Of a stretch of DNA of 44,093 nucleotides, positions 1-7,969 are shown piece after piece. The notes beneath the pieces are model-generated. The model was not told the DNA's origin, ran no database searches, and saw only the letters and a program-made list of their open reading frames with translations. Numbering within the stretch: position 1 is the stretch's first letter; the number at the start of each line of letters is the position of its first letter. A program made the position numbers and the translations under genes. Source of the stretch: an uncultured Pseudomonadales bacterium (lineage in GTDB: Bacteria > Pseudomonadota > Gammaproteobacteria > Pseudomonadales > Azotimanducaceae); NCBI GenBank assembly GCA_938036875.1, contig CALHVX010000030.1:1-44093 (forward strand). The letters are read 5' to 3'.

Positions 1-365
1 AGCAAAGAGGGTTCATCATCTTTATGCCAGCCCATATAGTCGGCACCATTTCGATAGCGGTTAAGCAATACAAAGTTCAAAGGGATCTTGAGCCTTGCTT
101 GAATTTCTTGCCGCAGCCCTAGCAACGCTTGAGGCCAACCCGGCGCCAAGTGCGAATGCCCTGAGTAACGATAGTTAAGGCCAGCATCACCAAACCATGC
201 AACTTGCCTAGGGACATTGATCCGTTTTCCAAACAACCTAATTTCTTCGTCGTGCCAAACTACCTCGGTGCTCAACCATTTCTTGAGTGTTGCCGATGGC
301 GAAATAAATTCAGGATAATACTGAAGCTCGGCTGCGTGTCCCAAACCGCCGCTAGACGGCTGCAT
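1..365 (-). CDS. AlkB-family 2-oxoglutarate/Fe(II) dioxygenase, partial
   Basis: Reading the minus strand from an ATG at 365 gives about 121 residues, open to the window edge, so the C-terminal half is missing. The segment NRYRNGADYMGWHKDDEPSL matches the core of AlkB-type DNA/RNA dealkylation dioxygenases, where the HxD pair (here H and D of GWHKDD) binds iron. Family members oxidatively remove alkyl groups from bases using 2-oxoglutarate. A GGTGA-like ribosome site lies about 8 nt before the ATG, and the gene starts 15 nt after the kdsB stop, so it is probably the last gene seen of the galU-exbBD-msbA/lpxK-kdsB run. The second iron histidine and the Arg cluster that would complete the assignment lie outside the window. 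Confidence 0.85.
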   Translation of the reverse strand, partial: MQPSSGGLGHAAELQYYPEFISPSATLKKWLSTEVVWHDEEIRLFGKRINVPRQVAWFGDAGLNYRYSGHSHLAPGWPQALLGLRQEIQARLKIPLNFVLLNRYRNGADYMGWHKDDEPSL

Positions 366-380
366 TTCAATCACCGGCCA

Positions 381-1142
381 TCAACTGGCCAGTAGCGCAT
401 TAACGGCGGCGAGGTCTGCCGGGGTATCGACGCCACCAGGCACCGCAGCGCAAGCTGGGAAGACGTGCACTGCAACGCCTGCTTGCAGAAACCGCAATTG
501 CTCTAGCGACTCCAACCGCTCGTAACTCGATTGCTCGGCCGCAACAAAATCACGTAAAGCACCTAATCTATAGCCGTAAATGCCAATATGACGCCACCAG
601 TCACCGGAACTCAACCGACTAGGCGCAACGTCATCTGCAAAGCGCTCGCGGTCAAATGGGATTGGCGCTCGAGAAAAATAGAGTGCGCGTTGGTGCTGGT
701 CAAAAACAACCTTCACTGCATTTGGATCAACCAGAGTGGCAACCTCTTCAATCGGTTCACACAAAGTCACCACTGAACGAGAACCGTCCTGCAGAGCTTG
801 AGCAACCTGATCAATGACCAATGGCGGTATGAGCGGTTCATCCCCTTGAACATTGATTAGCAGCGCATCGTCAGCCCACCCAAGCTGGTCCGCCACCTCA
901 ACCAACCTGTCCGAACCTGACTGATGATCAGCGCGTGTCATCACCGCCTTAAAACCTGCCTGGAGCACTGTGTCCATAATGCGGCTATCATCGGTCGCTA
1001 TGGTGACGCTCTGTGCATTGCAACGTCGCACCTGCTCCGCCACCCGAACGATCATCGGGGTGCCGTCCACCAACGCCAACGGTTTGCCAGGCAGCCTGCT
1101 TGACTGGTAACGCGCGGGTATCACTACATGAAATTCAGACAT
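381..1142 (-). CDS. kdsB: 3-deoxy-manno-octulosonate cytidylyltransferase (CMP-KDO synthetase)
   Basis: A 253-residue cytosolic enzyme that activates KDO with CTP to CMP-KDO for the inner core of lipopolysaccharide. The N-terminal nucleotide-binding motif IPARYQSSRLPGKPL and the later VQGDEPLI metal/substrate segment are classic KdsB signatures, and the length is normal for the family. The start is ATG, and its AGGAA ribosome site overlaps the stop region of the upstream msbA-lpxK gene (12 nt gap), so the two are very likely co-transcribed. Enterobacteria and Pseudomonas often have a small Trm112/YcaR-like gene between lpxK and kdsB; none fits in the 12 nt here. Confidence 0.97.
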   Translation of the reverse strand: MSEFHVVIPARYQSSRLPGKPLALVDGTPMIVRVAEQVRRCNAQSVTIATDDSRIMDTVLQAGFKAVMTRADHQSGSDRLVEVADQLGWADDALLINVQGDEPLIPPLVIDQVAQALQDGSRSVVTLCEPIEEVATLVDPNAVKVVFDQHQRALYFSRAPIPFDRERFADDVAPSRLSSGDWWRHIGIYGYRLGALRDFVAAEQSSYERLESLEQLRFLQAGVAVHVFPACAAVPGGVDTPADLAAVNALLAS

Positions 1143-1154
1143 CGGTTGATGTTC

Positions 1155-4073
1155 CTAAGCGATAGGTGTCTCTTCGGCCTTGGCCGCCGATTCCGGGTCA
1201 TCTCCTGATTCGGAGCTATCTTTGGCGGCTGTTGCAACGGACGAAGCCGAGGCCTTTAGCAGATTTTTCGTTGCCAAAATGGTTTGCAATTGTTGCTGCG
1301 CTACATCGTTAAAGTTCACGTCGATCTCTAGATACCAAAGGTCGGCTGGAACATCGACCAAAGTCGCCAATTTGACCGCGTCTTTTTCGGTGCAAACAAA
1401 CACATGGTTGTCGGTTCTTGCTAACTCCGAGCCATCAAACATATGGTGGTCAGGGTAAGATCTTAAAAGAGGTACCAACCCTAAGTTGCGCAACGTTTGC
1501 GCAAAGCGTTCGGGATTGCCTATGGCGGCAACCGCATGCACATCACGATGCGCAGCGATAAACTCTGCAACGCTCAGCCTAACCCGACTATCACTGACCT
1601 TCACAAATGCCTGTGGAACGACATGCATCACCGCCTCATCCGCCACGAGGCCGGTGTTCGAACCGTTGGCAACCACCCAATCGACCTCTTGAAGACGCTC
1701 TGCTGGCTCTCGAAGTGGACCCGCCGGTAGCAGCAAGCCGTTACCAAGACCACGGGTTCCATCGATTAGAACAATCTCCACATCTCGACCCAACGCATAG
1801 TGCTGGAGGCCATCATCAGCGATGACCACATCAACCGACCAACGATCCAGCAGGTGTTGCACAGCGGCAACCCGATCTTTGCCAATAACCACGGGTGCAC
1901 CTGTGCGGCGAGCCAACAATGGCGGCTCATCACCAACCACCGCTGGGTCAGCATTGGGCGCAACACGCGTCACTTCACTGGCACTACCGCCGTAGCCTCT
2001 AGAAACGATACCCGCATGCAACCCTTGTTGCCGCAACCAACGCACCAACCAAATGACAAAAGGTGTTTTGCCGGTGCCGCCAACCGTAATGTTACCAACC
2101 ACGATGACGGGTACTGGCGCTCGCCAGACTTCACGGGTTCCGTTAGCAAACGCATCGCGACGTCGACCCGCTACTTTAGAGAAGGCCCAAGCCGCTGGGG
2201 CAAGCAGTTTGCTGCGACGGGATTCGCGGTACCAAAAACCGCTGGCTGATGTGTTGGACTTACCGCGCTGACCGCCCCTAGGAAAGGTTGGTGTCAACGC
2301 TTGCCGAGGTTTCGAATTGGCGCGGTTGCCAGACTTATGTTCATCCTCAAATTGCGCGTGGTAAAGATGATGGTAGGGTCCATTTGCGGCCAACAAGCTT
2401 TCATGGTCGCCAGTCTCGACAATGCGGCCTTCGTCCATAACCACAATTCGGTCAGCGTTCTCAATGGTCGATAGTCGATGAGCGATCACAATGGTGGTTC
2501 GGCCACGCATCGCTTCATCCAGCGCTGACTGAATATGTCGTTCCGACTCGGTATCCAAGGCAGAGGTTGCTTCATCCAATATGAGGATTGGCGCGTCCTT
2601 TAGCAGTGCTCGAGCAATAGCAATCCGCTGGCGTTGGCCACCGGATAGCAAAACACCATCATCGCCCACCAAGGTTTGCAGACCTTCCGGCAGTTGCTTG
2701 ATAAATCCATCGGCGTGGGCCCGCTCAACCACCGATTGCACCGCTGCTTCATCCGCACCAGCCAACGAGCCGTATGCGATGTTTTGCGCCAAGGTATCGT
2801 TAAACAAAATCACTCGCTGGTTGACCAGCGCTATCTGCTCTCGCAAATCCGCAAGCTTATAGTCGCTAATGGCCACGCCATCTAGCAAGATTTCGCCCGA
2901 GGTTGTCTCGTAAAATCTTGGGATCAAAGCGGCCAAAGTAGACTTGCCGCTACCAGAACGCCCGACCACTGCCACGGTTTGGCCAGGCTCAACAGTCAGA
3001 TTGATATCTTTCAAAACTTCTGCGGAACGCGAGTCATAGCTAAAGCTGACATTGCTAAACTCGATCCGGCCCTGAGCTCGCTTCAGCGCCTTAGTGCCTG
3101 CATCCGCCTCGCTCGGCTCATCGAGCTGGGCAAAGACGTCTTCTGCAGCGGCCAAACCGCGCTGCAGGCGTGCATTAATCTCTGAGAGTTTGCGAATGGG
3201 TCGCGCCAACATGCCCGCCAGCCCCAAAAAGGTCACAACCTCACCGGTGCTCAAATGGCTGCCTAACTCTGGCTGAAATAAGACCGCAATCAAAAAGGCC
3301 AAAGCACCTGCCACCATAATTTGAATGACCTGGGTACTAGCCACCTTGGTTGCCACCATCTTCAAATTTTGTTGACGATTGTTTTCGTTGGCCTGGTCGA
3401 AGCGCTTGCGTTCGTAATCTTCACCGCCGAACAACCGGACAACCCGATAGCCGGAAACCATCTCAGAAGCCACATGGGTGACGTCACCCATGCTGTTTTG
3501 AATACGCCGGCTTATGCGCCTAAAGCGACGGGACGCAAACATGACTACCAAGGCCACCAATGGGGCTGATGTAATGAAGATTAGAGTCAGCTTCCAGCTC
3601 AAAAAGAACATATAGCCAAAGTAGACGATGACCTTACCGCCATCAGAGATCAGAGATTTGAGCGCATCGGTACCCGTATCGCGAAGCTGAGCAACATTAA
3701 AGGTGATTCGACTGACGATATGACCCTGGCTAGAGGCATCAAAGAAAGAGCTTTTTAGATTCAGCAACCGATCAAACAGTTGCTTGCGCAGCTTGTGCAC
3801 CACGCTGAAGGAGATTCGGCTGAGCAGTAGCTCGCCTAAGATTTCACCAGCGCCACGGACAACGGCGGCGCCAAACATAAAGATGGGGATGTAGAGCAGT
3901 TGGCCGCTACCGGCGCTGTTCCACTGATCGATTAGCTTGCCAAACAGGCTAACAAAATAGGCTTCAGCGCCGCTACCGAGGAAGAACCCGAGAACGGCAA
4001 GGACGAAGATCGGCCAATCTGGCCGAACATAACTTAAAAGCCGGCGATAGGTGGCCCAATCGCTACCCTTCAT
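1155..4073 (-). CDS. MsbA-LpxK fusion: lipid A flippase ABC transporter plus tetraacyldisaccharide 4'-kinase
   Basis: One 972-residue frame carries two normally separate proteins. Residues 1-575 are MsbA: six membrane segments up to about residue 320, then an ABC ATPase with Walker A GRSGSGKST (371-379), signature LSGGQ (476-480) and Walker B ILILDE (496-501). Residues about 611-950 are LpxK, with the family P-loop NITVGGTGKTP (661-671). LpxK phosphorylates the 4' position of the lipid A precursor and MsbA flips the core-lipid A across the inner membrane. The linker (about 576-610) is hydrophilic, with no in-frame ATG or GTG; its only possible start is a TTG at 2297 with no ribosome site. The C-terminal tail after 940 is Ala/Ser/Glu-rich. 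The gene overlaps exbD by 11 nt. I infer a true fusion, though a sequencing frameshift cannot be fully excluded. Confidence 0.9.
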   Translation of the reverse strand: MKGSDWATYRRLLSYVRPDWPIFVLAVLGFFLGSGAEAYFVSLFGKLIDQWNSAGSGQLLYIPIFMFGAAVVRGAGEILGELLLSRISFSVVHKLRKQLFDRLLNLKSSFFDASSQGHIVSRITFNVAQLRDTGTDALKSLISDGGKVIVYFGYMFFLSWKLTLIFITSAPLVALVVMFASRRFRRISRRIQNSMGDVTHVASEMVSGYRVVRLFGGEDYERKRFDQANENNRQQNLKMVATKVASTQVIQIMVAGALAFLIAVLFQPELGSHLSTGEVVTFLGLAGMLARPIRKLSEINARLQRGLAAAEDVFAQLDEPSEADAGTKALKRAQGRIEFSNVSFSYDSRSAEVLKDINLTVEPGQTVAVVGRSGSGKSTLAALIPRFYETTSGEILLDGVAISDYKLADLREQIALVNQRVILFNDTLAQNIAYGSLAGADEAAVQSVVERAHADGFIKQLPEGLQTLVGDDGVLLSGGQRQRIAIARALLKDAPILILDEATSALDTESERHIQSALDEAMRGRTTIVIAHRLSTIENADRIVVMDEGRIVETGDHESLLAANGPYHHLYHAQFEDEHKSGNRANSKPRQALTPTFPRGGQRGKSNTSASGFWYRESRRSKLLAPAAWAFSKVAGRRRDAFANGTREVWRAPVPVIVVGNITVGGTGKTPFVIWLVRWLRQQGLHAGIVSRGYGGSASEVTRVAPNADPAVVGDEPPLLARRTGAPVVIGKDRVAAVQHLLDRWSVDVVIADDGLQHYALGRDVEIVLIDGTRGLGNGLLLPAGPLREPAERLQEVDWVVANGSNTGLVADEAVMHVVPQAFVKVSDSRVRLSVAEFIAAHRDVHAVAAIGNPERFAQTLRNLGLVPLLRSYPDHHMFDGSELARTDNHVFVCTEKDAVKLATLVDVPADLWYLEIDVNFNDVAQQQLQTILATKNLLKASASSVATAAKDSSESGDDPESAAKAEETPIA

Positions 4074-4497
4074 CTTCCGATTGCTGCGTGGTGATACTGA
4101 TTCTGGTCAGACCCACTTTGCCGGCCGCATCCATCGCACGGACGACCGACTGATGCGCAGCATTGGCATCAGCCGTAATAATCACTCGTTTTTCTGGATT
4201 CACTGTAGCACCGCTCGTCTGAAGTTCGCGCAGGGCTCTCAAAAGTGTTGCCAGCTCCGCGTTGACCAGAATTCTACCATTAACTGAGTACTCACCGCCT
4301 CGATCTACGGTAATTTCGACGACATCCGTTTCTACCTCTCGGACTTCACCTGAGGCTTCTGGCAGGTCAATCTTGACCTGGGTTTCGCGAATAAAGGTGC
4401 TGGAGACCATGAAAAATATCAATAACAAGAACACCACATCAATGAGGGGTGTCAGCTCAACATTGACCTCATGGCGTTCACGACGGGGTGCTTTCAC
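4063..4497 (-). CDS. exbD: ExbD/TolR-family biopolymer transport protein
   Basis: A 144-residue inner-membrane protein with one N-terminal transmembrane helix (about 16-35). The helix contains the family aspartate in LTPLIDVVFLLLIFF, which conducts protons with the ExbB partner. The rest is the periplasmic ExbD/TolR domain. The start is GTG at 4497, overlapping the exbB stop by 4 nt (GTGA), with AGAGG upstream. The 3' end overlaps msbA-lpxK by 11 nt. ExbB/ExbD pairs next to lpxK and msbA are common in gammaproteobacteria. No tonB or tolA follows, so the energised partner is not identified here. Confidence 0.93.
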   Translation of the reverse strand: MKAPRRERHEVNVELTPLIDVVFLLLIFFMVSSTFIRETQVKIDLPEASGEVREVETDVVEITVDRGGEYSVNGRILVNAELATLLRALRELQTSGATVNPEKRVIITADANAAHQSVVRAMDAAGKVGLTRISITTQQSEDEG

Positions 4498-5114
4498 AGA
4501 CGTGGATCCTCTTGATCACCGTGCATGATATTGACCAATTTGCTGGCCTCCTGCTCCATATGGACAACTAACTCGTCCACACGGCGAAGGAAGAAGCGAT
4601 GAAAGATCAGGGCTGGAATCGCAACCGAGAGCCCGGCTGCGGTTGTTATTAGCGCTTGAGAGATACCACCGGCCAGCACATTGGCGTTACCGGACCCTTC
4701 CAACAGCATAATGGAGAAGACCTTGATCATACCCACAACCGTACCCAGCAGGCCGAGCAGAGGCGCAATGGAAGCAATAATGCCGAGCCCTGTTAGGTAG
4801 CGCTCCAAGTCATGGCTAACTTTCGCCGAGGCCTCTTCCATGGCCTCTTTCATGATCTCGCGACCACGTTTGGCGTTGCTCATGCCCGCTGCAAACACTT
4901 GGCCCATGGGGCTTGCGTCGCGCAAATCGCGCATTTTCTGAGAGTCGCCTTCGTTTTTCTTAACCGAGCCCCACACCTCTGCTAGCAGATCTTTAGGTGC
5001 AATTTTGGATTGCTGTAAGGACCACAAGCGCTCAACACTAATCGCTGCGGCGAGTATGCTGCACAAGAGTATTGGCACCATAAGCCAACCACCGGACTGA
5101 ACAATCTCTAACAC
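4494..5114 (-). CDS. exbB: ExbB/TolQ/MotA-family proton channel protein
   Basis: A 206-residue inner-membrane protein. A short N-terminal helix (about 9-28) precedes a cytoplasmic loop and two long hydrophobic helices in the C-terminal half, including the conserved Gly-rich segment APLLGLLGTVVGMI typical of the MotA/TolQ/ExbB domain. With ExbD it forms a proton-driven motor that energises an outer-membrane partner. The start is a GTG at 5114 supported by a strong AAAGGAG ribosome site 7 nt upstream. It is followed by exbD with a 4 nt overlap and preceded by the aldolase-like gene (16 nt gap), so it sits inside the same minus-strand operon. Confidence 0.93.
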   Translation of the reverse strand: MLEIVQSGGWLMVPILLCSILAAAISVERLWSLQQSKIAPKDLLAEVWGSVKKNEGDSQKMRDLRDASPMGQVFAAGMSNAKRGREIMKEAMEEASAKVSHDLERYLTGLGIIASIAPLLGLLGTVVGMIKVFSIMLLEGSGNANVLAGGISQALITTAAGLSVAIPALIFHRFFLRRVDELVVHMEQEASKLVNIMHGDQEDPRL

Positions 5115-5130
5115 TTAACGCTCCTTTAAG

Positions 5131-6318
5131 TTACCACGAACATCCGCGACCGGTTATAGGCCAAGCCTCATAAACCATCTCGCCGTCGTGTACATAATAA
5201 TAGTCGTGAAGATTCACGGTGGGATCACAGTGAGGGGTCACAAATTGATGCACCCGCCCAACTAAATTGTTTGCTTCAATAGGAGGTGTATCTCCTCCCG
5301 GCTTTGGCAACACCACGATGCCGTGTTCGTCACCACCGAAGCGGAATTTTGCTCCGGGTAAATCGATCGGTTCTGGATTCACTGTGTCCGATGCAAGGCT
5401 TTTATAACCGGCATCAACAGTAAAAGCGCGCTCCGCCATCGGCTGGCTTATACCAGTGGCAGCCAAGGTAAGAGACACCTCAAAGTCGTCAAACAAAGCG
5501 CTATGTTCGCTGCCAATTTGCAGGTATTCCTGGTCCATAAAGACGTAGCTGCCAACCTGTAGATCGGTTACACAAGCCACGGCACTATCGATGTTGTAGG
5601 TGCCTGTGCCAGCGCCACTAACAACCTCGGGCGCAAAGCCTTTAGCAGTCAGCGCCGCTACGTGTTCAGCTACTTGTTCCCATAAAGCTAAAGACTTTGC
5701 CTGTCGTTCTGCGAAGCCTTCAATGTGCATCACATGCCCCGCGTAGTGCTGTATGCCTACAAAGTGCAGCTGCGGGTGAGCATCAGCCAATTTGGCTATC
5801 TGCAAGATGGTGTCCAGGCTACGGGTGCCGGTGCGACCCATAGCGACGTCAACATCAGCAACAATACCAACCTTGCCTTGGGCCGGAAGCGCCTCAACAA
5901 TGAGCTCTAAGTTCGCCATTTGGTCCACCACAATGGATAGCCCGCTTACAGTTGAGCTGAGCTCGGCTAACACGGAAACTTTGCTGATCGATGCCAACGG
6001 CGACGTAATAAGAATATCGTTGAGCCCAGCACCCGCCATCACAATGGCTTCAGACAATTTGGCGGTGCAGATACCCACAGCCCCAGCGGCCATTTGCTTG
6101 TGCGCTATGACCGGACATTTATGGGTTTTGCTATGGGGGCGAAAGCCCACCTCACGTTCGCCAAGATAGCGAGCCATTTTTTGAATGTTAGCGTCGAGTC
6201 GCGATTCATTAACCAACAACGCGGGTGTTGGCAACTCAGCAATAGGGACCGGTGTAGCAAAGGGTAGCTTTTGCCACTGCCGCTGACGCAGGTTGTCCAA
6301 AGCGAGATCAAATGCCAT
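5131..6318 (-). CDS. D-threonine aldolase / D-serine dehydratase-like PLP enzyme
   Basis: A 395-residue fold-type III PLP enzyme. The alanine-racemase-like N-terminal domain carries the cofactor lysine region FRPHSKTHKCP near residue 60. The C-terminal domain has HCDPTVNLHDYY. In the D-threonine aldolase branch the metal is held by His and Asp in an HxD pattern, while D-serine dehydratases use HxC; the HCD seen here favours the aldolase type (retro-aldol cleavage of D-3-hydroxy amino acids to glycine and an aldehyde). The start is ATG with a GGTGGG-like site. It lies between galU and exbB and has no obvious functional tie to either. Substrate is uncertain. Confidence 0.85.
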   Translation of the reverse strand: MAFDLALDNLRQRQWQKLPFATPVPIAELPTPALLVNESRLDANIQKMARYLGEREVGFRPHSKTHKCPVIAHKQMAAGAVGICTAKLSEAIVMAGAGLNDILITSPLASISKVSVLAELSSTVSGLSIVVDQMANLELIVEALPAQGKVGIVADVDVAMGRTGTRSLDTILQIAKLADAHPQLHFVGIQHYAGHVMHIEGFAERQAKSLALWEQVAEHVAALTAKGFAPEVVSGAGTGTYNIDSAVACVTDLQVGSYVFMDQEYLQIGSEHSALFDDFEVSLTLAATGISQPMAERAFTVDAGYKSLASDTVNPEPIDLPGAKFRFGGDEHGIVVLPKPGGDTPPIEANNLVGRVHQFVTPHCDPTVNLHDYYYVHDGEMVYEAWPITGRGCSW

Positions 6319-6360
6319 GTACTAACCCACCACGCTATTTCGCATAGCTCGTGCGCACCT

Positions 6361-7188
6361 TTACTCTGCGTCGCGCATTTTGCTGTAACAGAAGTTGGTG
6401 GCATCCACAAAACCGCCGATGCTGCCACAATCGAAACGCTGACCTTTGAATTTGTAGGCAATCACGCATCCACGCTTTGCTTGGGTGAGCAGCGCATCCG
6501 TGATTTGAACCTCGCCGTTTTTGCCTGGCGGTGTTTCTTCGATCAGCTCAAAAATATCTGGTGTGAGTATGTAGCGACCGATAATGGCCAAGTTACTTGG
6601 CGCGGTGCCTTTGGGTGGCTTTTCTACCATATCCGTGACGCGAAAAATTTCATCCGTCAGGGCTTCACCTTCGATCACACCGTACTGGTGGGCTTGATCT
6701 TCGGGGACTTCTTCGATGGCCACAATGCTGCAGCGGAACTGCTTAAACAACTCGGCCATTTGTGCAAGCACGCCTAATGGCTCAGCAAAACAAAGGTCAT
6801 CGGCTAAAACAACACCAAAGGGTTCATCACCAATGATGGTGCGGCCAGCCAAGATCGCATCACCCAAGCCACGCATCTCAATTTGTCGCGTGTAGGAAAA
6901 AGTAGACTCTTCAATTAACTTGCGAATACCACTCAAAGCCGTTTCTTTGCCGGTACCCGCTATTTGATGCTCGAGCTCGTAGCTAATGTCGAAATGGTCT
7001 TCAATTGCGCGTTTACCGCGCCCAGTCACGAAGCCGATATCACGCATCCCGGCTTGGTGAGCTTCTTCAACACCGTACTGAACTAAAGGCTTTTCTAGTA
7101 TCGGCAGCATTTCTTTGGGCATTGCTTTAGTAGCAGGTAAGAACCGTGTGCCGTAGCCAGCTACGGGGAATAAACATTTCTTAATCAT
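6361..7188 (-). CDS. galU: UTP-glucose-1-phosphate uridylyltransferase
   Basis: A nucleotidyltransferase that makes UDP-glucose for polysaccharides and lipopolysaccharide. The N-terminal segment KKCLFPVAGYGTRFLPATKA and the following MPKEMLP are diagnostic, and the rest (GRGKRAIEDHFD, VEKPPKG, FDCGS) matches GalU throughout. I chose the ATG at 7188 because the family, as I recall it for Pseudomonas, begins MIKKCLFP; the frame stays open to an ATG at 7209 (seven extra residues), and neither start has a strong ribosome site. At about 275 residues it has family length. It heads the minus-strand run that continues into the aldolase-like gene 42 nt downstream. Confidence 0.95.
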   Translation of the reverse strand: MIKKCLFPVAGYGTRFLPATKAMPKEMLPILEKPLVQYGVEEAHQAGMRDIGFVTGRGKRAIEDHFDISYELEHQIAGTGKETALSGIRKLIEESTFSYTRQIEMRGLGDAILAGRTIIGDEPFGVVLADDLCFAEPLGVLAQMAELFKQFRCSIVAIEEVPEDQAHQYGVIEGEALTDEIFRVTDMVEKPPKGTAPSNLAIIGRYILTPDIFELIEETPPGKNGEVQITDALLTQAKRGCVIAYKFKGQRFDCGSIGGFVDATNFCYSKMRDAE

Positions 7189-7209
7189 GAGATCCATTTC
7201 ATTGAGCAT

Positions 7210-7632
7210 TCAGCGGCAATTCTAGGTACCGAAGACCAGCTTCGCCAGCGAAGATATCACACTTATGCGCTCTGCTTGGCAGTAACCGACACAGGCTTTG
7301 CTGGCAGCTTAAACAAGGCTGCCCGCCGGCGTTGCGAGTGTGAAACAGGCCACACATTCGTTTTTAGGCCTAAGTCAAAAAAACAGGCTAGGAAAAGGGA
7401 TCGAATGGATTAATGGCGCTTTGGATAACGCCGAGCTGCGGGAAGGGTTATAACCGAAAGTATTGAAACAAAAGTCGACATGTGGAAAGGCACACTGCAC
7501 CACGAGTCGCTGCGTTCGGCAGCAACACGCAACCGCTTCTGCCAACCATCGTTAGTTCTACCGTGGCAATTCAGCGTTCATCCTTGGCGACATATGCTGG
7601 CGTCTAGAGCCACTTGCTTGGTTGCCACCTTC
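7210..7632. other. Gene-poor interval upstream of galU
   Basis: About 420 nt without a convincing gene or RNA gene on either strand. It presumably holds the galU promoter, but I could not settle on a -10/-35 pair. Small inverted repeats are visible: CTTCGC/GCGAAG at 7240-7253, GTGTG/CACAC at 7338-7355 (followed on the plus strand by a short T run), and the palindrome TTAGGCCTAA just after it. None forms a convincing terminator. A small untranslated RNA cannot be excluded from sequence alone. Confidence 0.5.
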
Positions 7633-7926
7633 TCAGTTGCCACCTTCATGTAGCAAGGCGATAAGATGCTGGCAGATTGCGATACCCGCACGCTTGCTCG
7701 TGCGGGGTTTGCGACGGCCATAGCGCAGCTTTTTTGCCAACCTTTGCGCAGCGGCTAGGTGATCGAGCGAATCTGGGCTAGACCGCTGCAAAGGCCCCGT
7801 TGAAACCTTAGATGAAACCTTAGATGGATCATCCGATGAATCATCCGATGAACCATCCGAGGGCAGGTCTGCAAAAAGACTCGCTTGCTTGCAGGGCACT
7901 TCGTTAAGTAGCCTTTCAGTTTGCAC
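7633..7926 (-). CDS. Small hypothetical protein with acidic Ser/Asp repeats and a basic C-terminus
   Basis: A 97-residue frame of unknown function. The start is GTG at 7926 with a clear AAGGAG ribosome site 7 nt upstream, which is the main support for translation. Residues about 24-43 are tetrapeptide repeats (SDGS, SDDS, SDDP, SKVS, SKVS) encoded by five 12-bp tandem units. The C-terminal half is rich in Lys and Arg (KKLRYGRRKPRTSKRAG) and could form a helix that binds nucleic acid or membrane phosphates; that is only inference. No signal peptide or membrane segment is seen. It lies 43 nt downstream of the clpB stop on... the opposite side from galU: clpB ends at 7970 and transcription from clpB could read into it, so it may be the second gene of a clpB transcript. 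Confidence 0.6.
   Translation of the reverse strand: MQTERLLNEVPCKQASLFADLPSDGSSDDSSDDPSKVSSKVSTGPLQRSSPDSLDHLAAAQRLAKKLRYGRRKPRTSKRAGIAICQHLIALLHEGGN
7801..7860. repeat. Five tandem 12-bp units inside the 97-residue ORF
   Basis: Consecutive 12-mers in plus-strand orientation are TGAAACCTTAGA twice, then TGGATCATCCGA, TGAATCATCCGA and TGAACCATCCGA. Because 12 is a multiple of three, gain or loss of units would keep the reading frame and only change the number of SDxS/SKVS tetrapeptides. The two unit types suggest an old duplication followed by local expansion. Confidence 0.95.
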
Positions 7927-7969
7927 GCTTGGCTCCTTGTTTATCCGCTAAGTACTGTATGAATATACA

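Noticed and set aside
1800-2249. 149-residue plus-strand frame opposite the LpxK part
   Set aside because: Antisense to a strongly conserved domain, no recognisable protein features.
2262-2320. Linker peptide LTPTFPRGG in MsbA-LpxK resembling translated intergenic repeat elements
   Set aside because: The DNA shows no clear palindrome and there is no second copy in the window, so an inserted repeat is not supported.
7366-7376. Palindrome TTAGGCCTAA as an intrinsic terminator
   Set aside because: No loop and no U-run in a suitable place on either strand.
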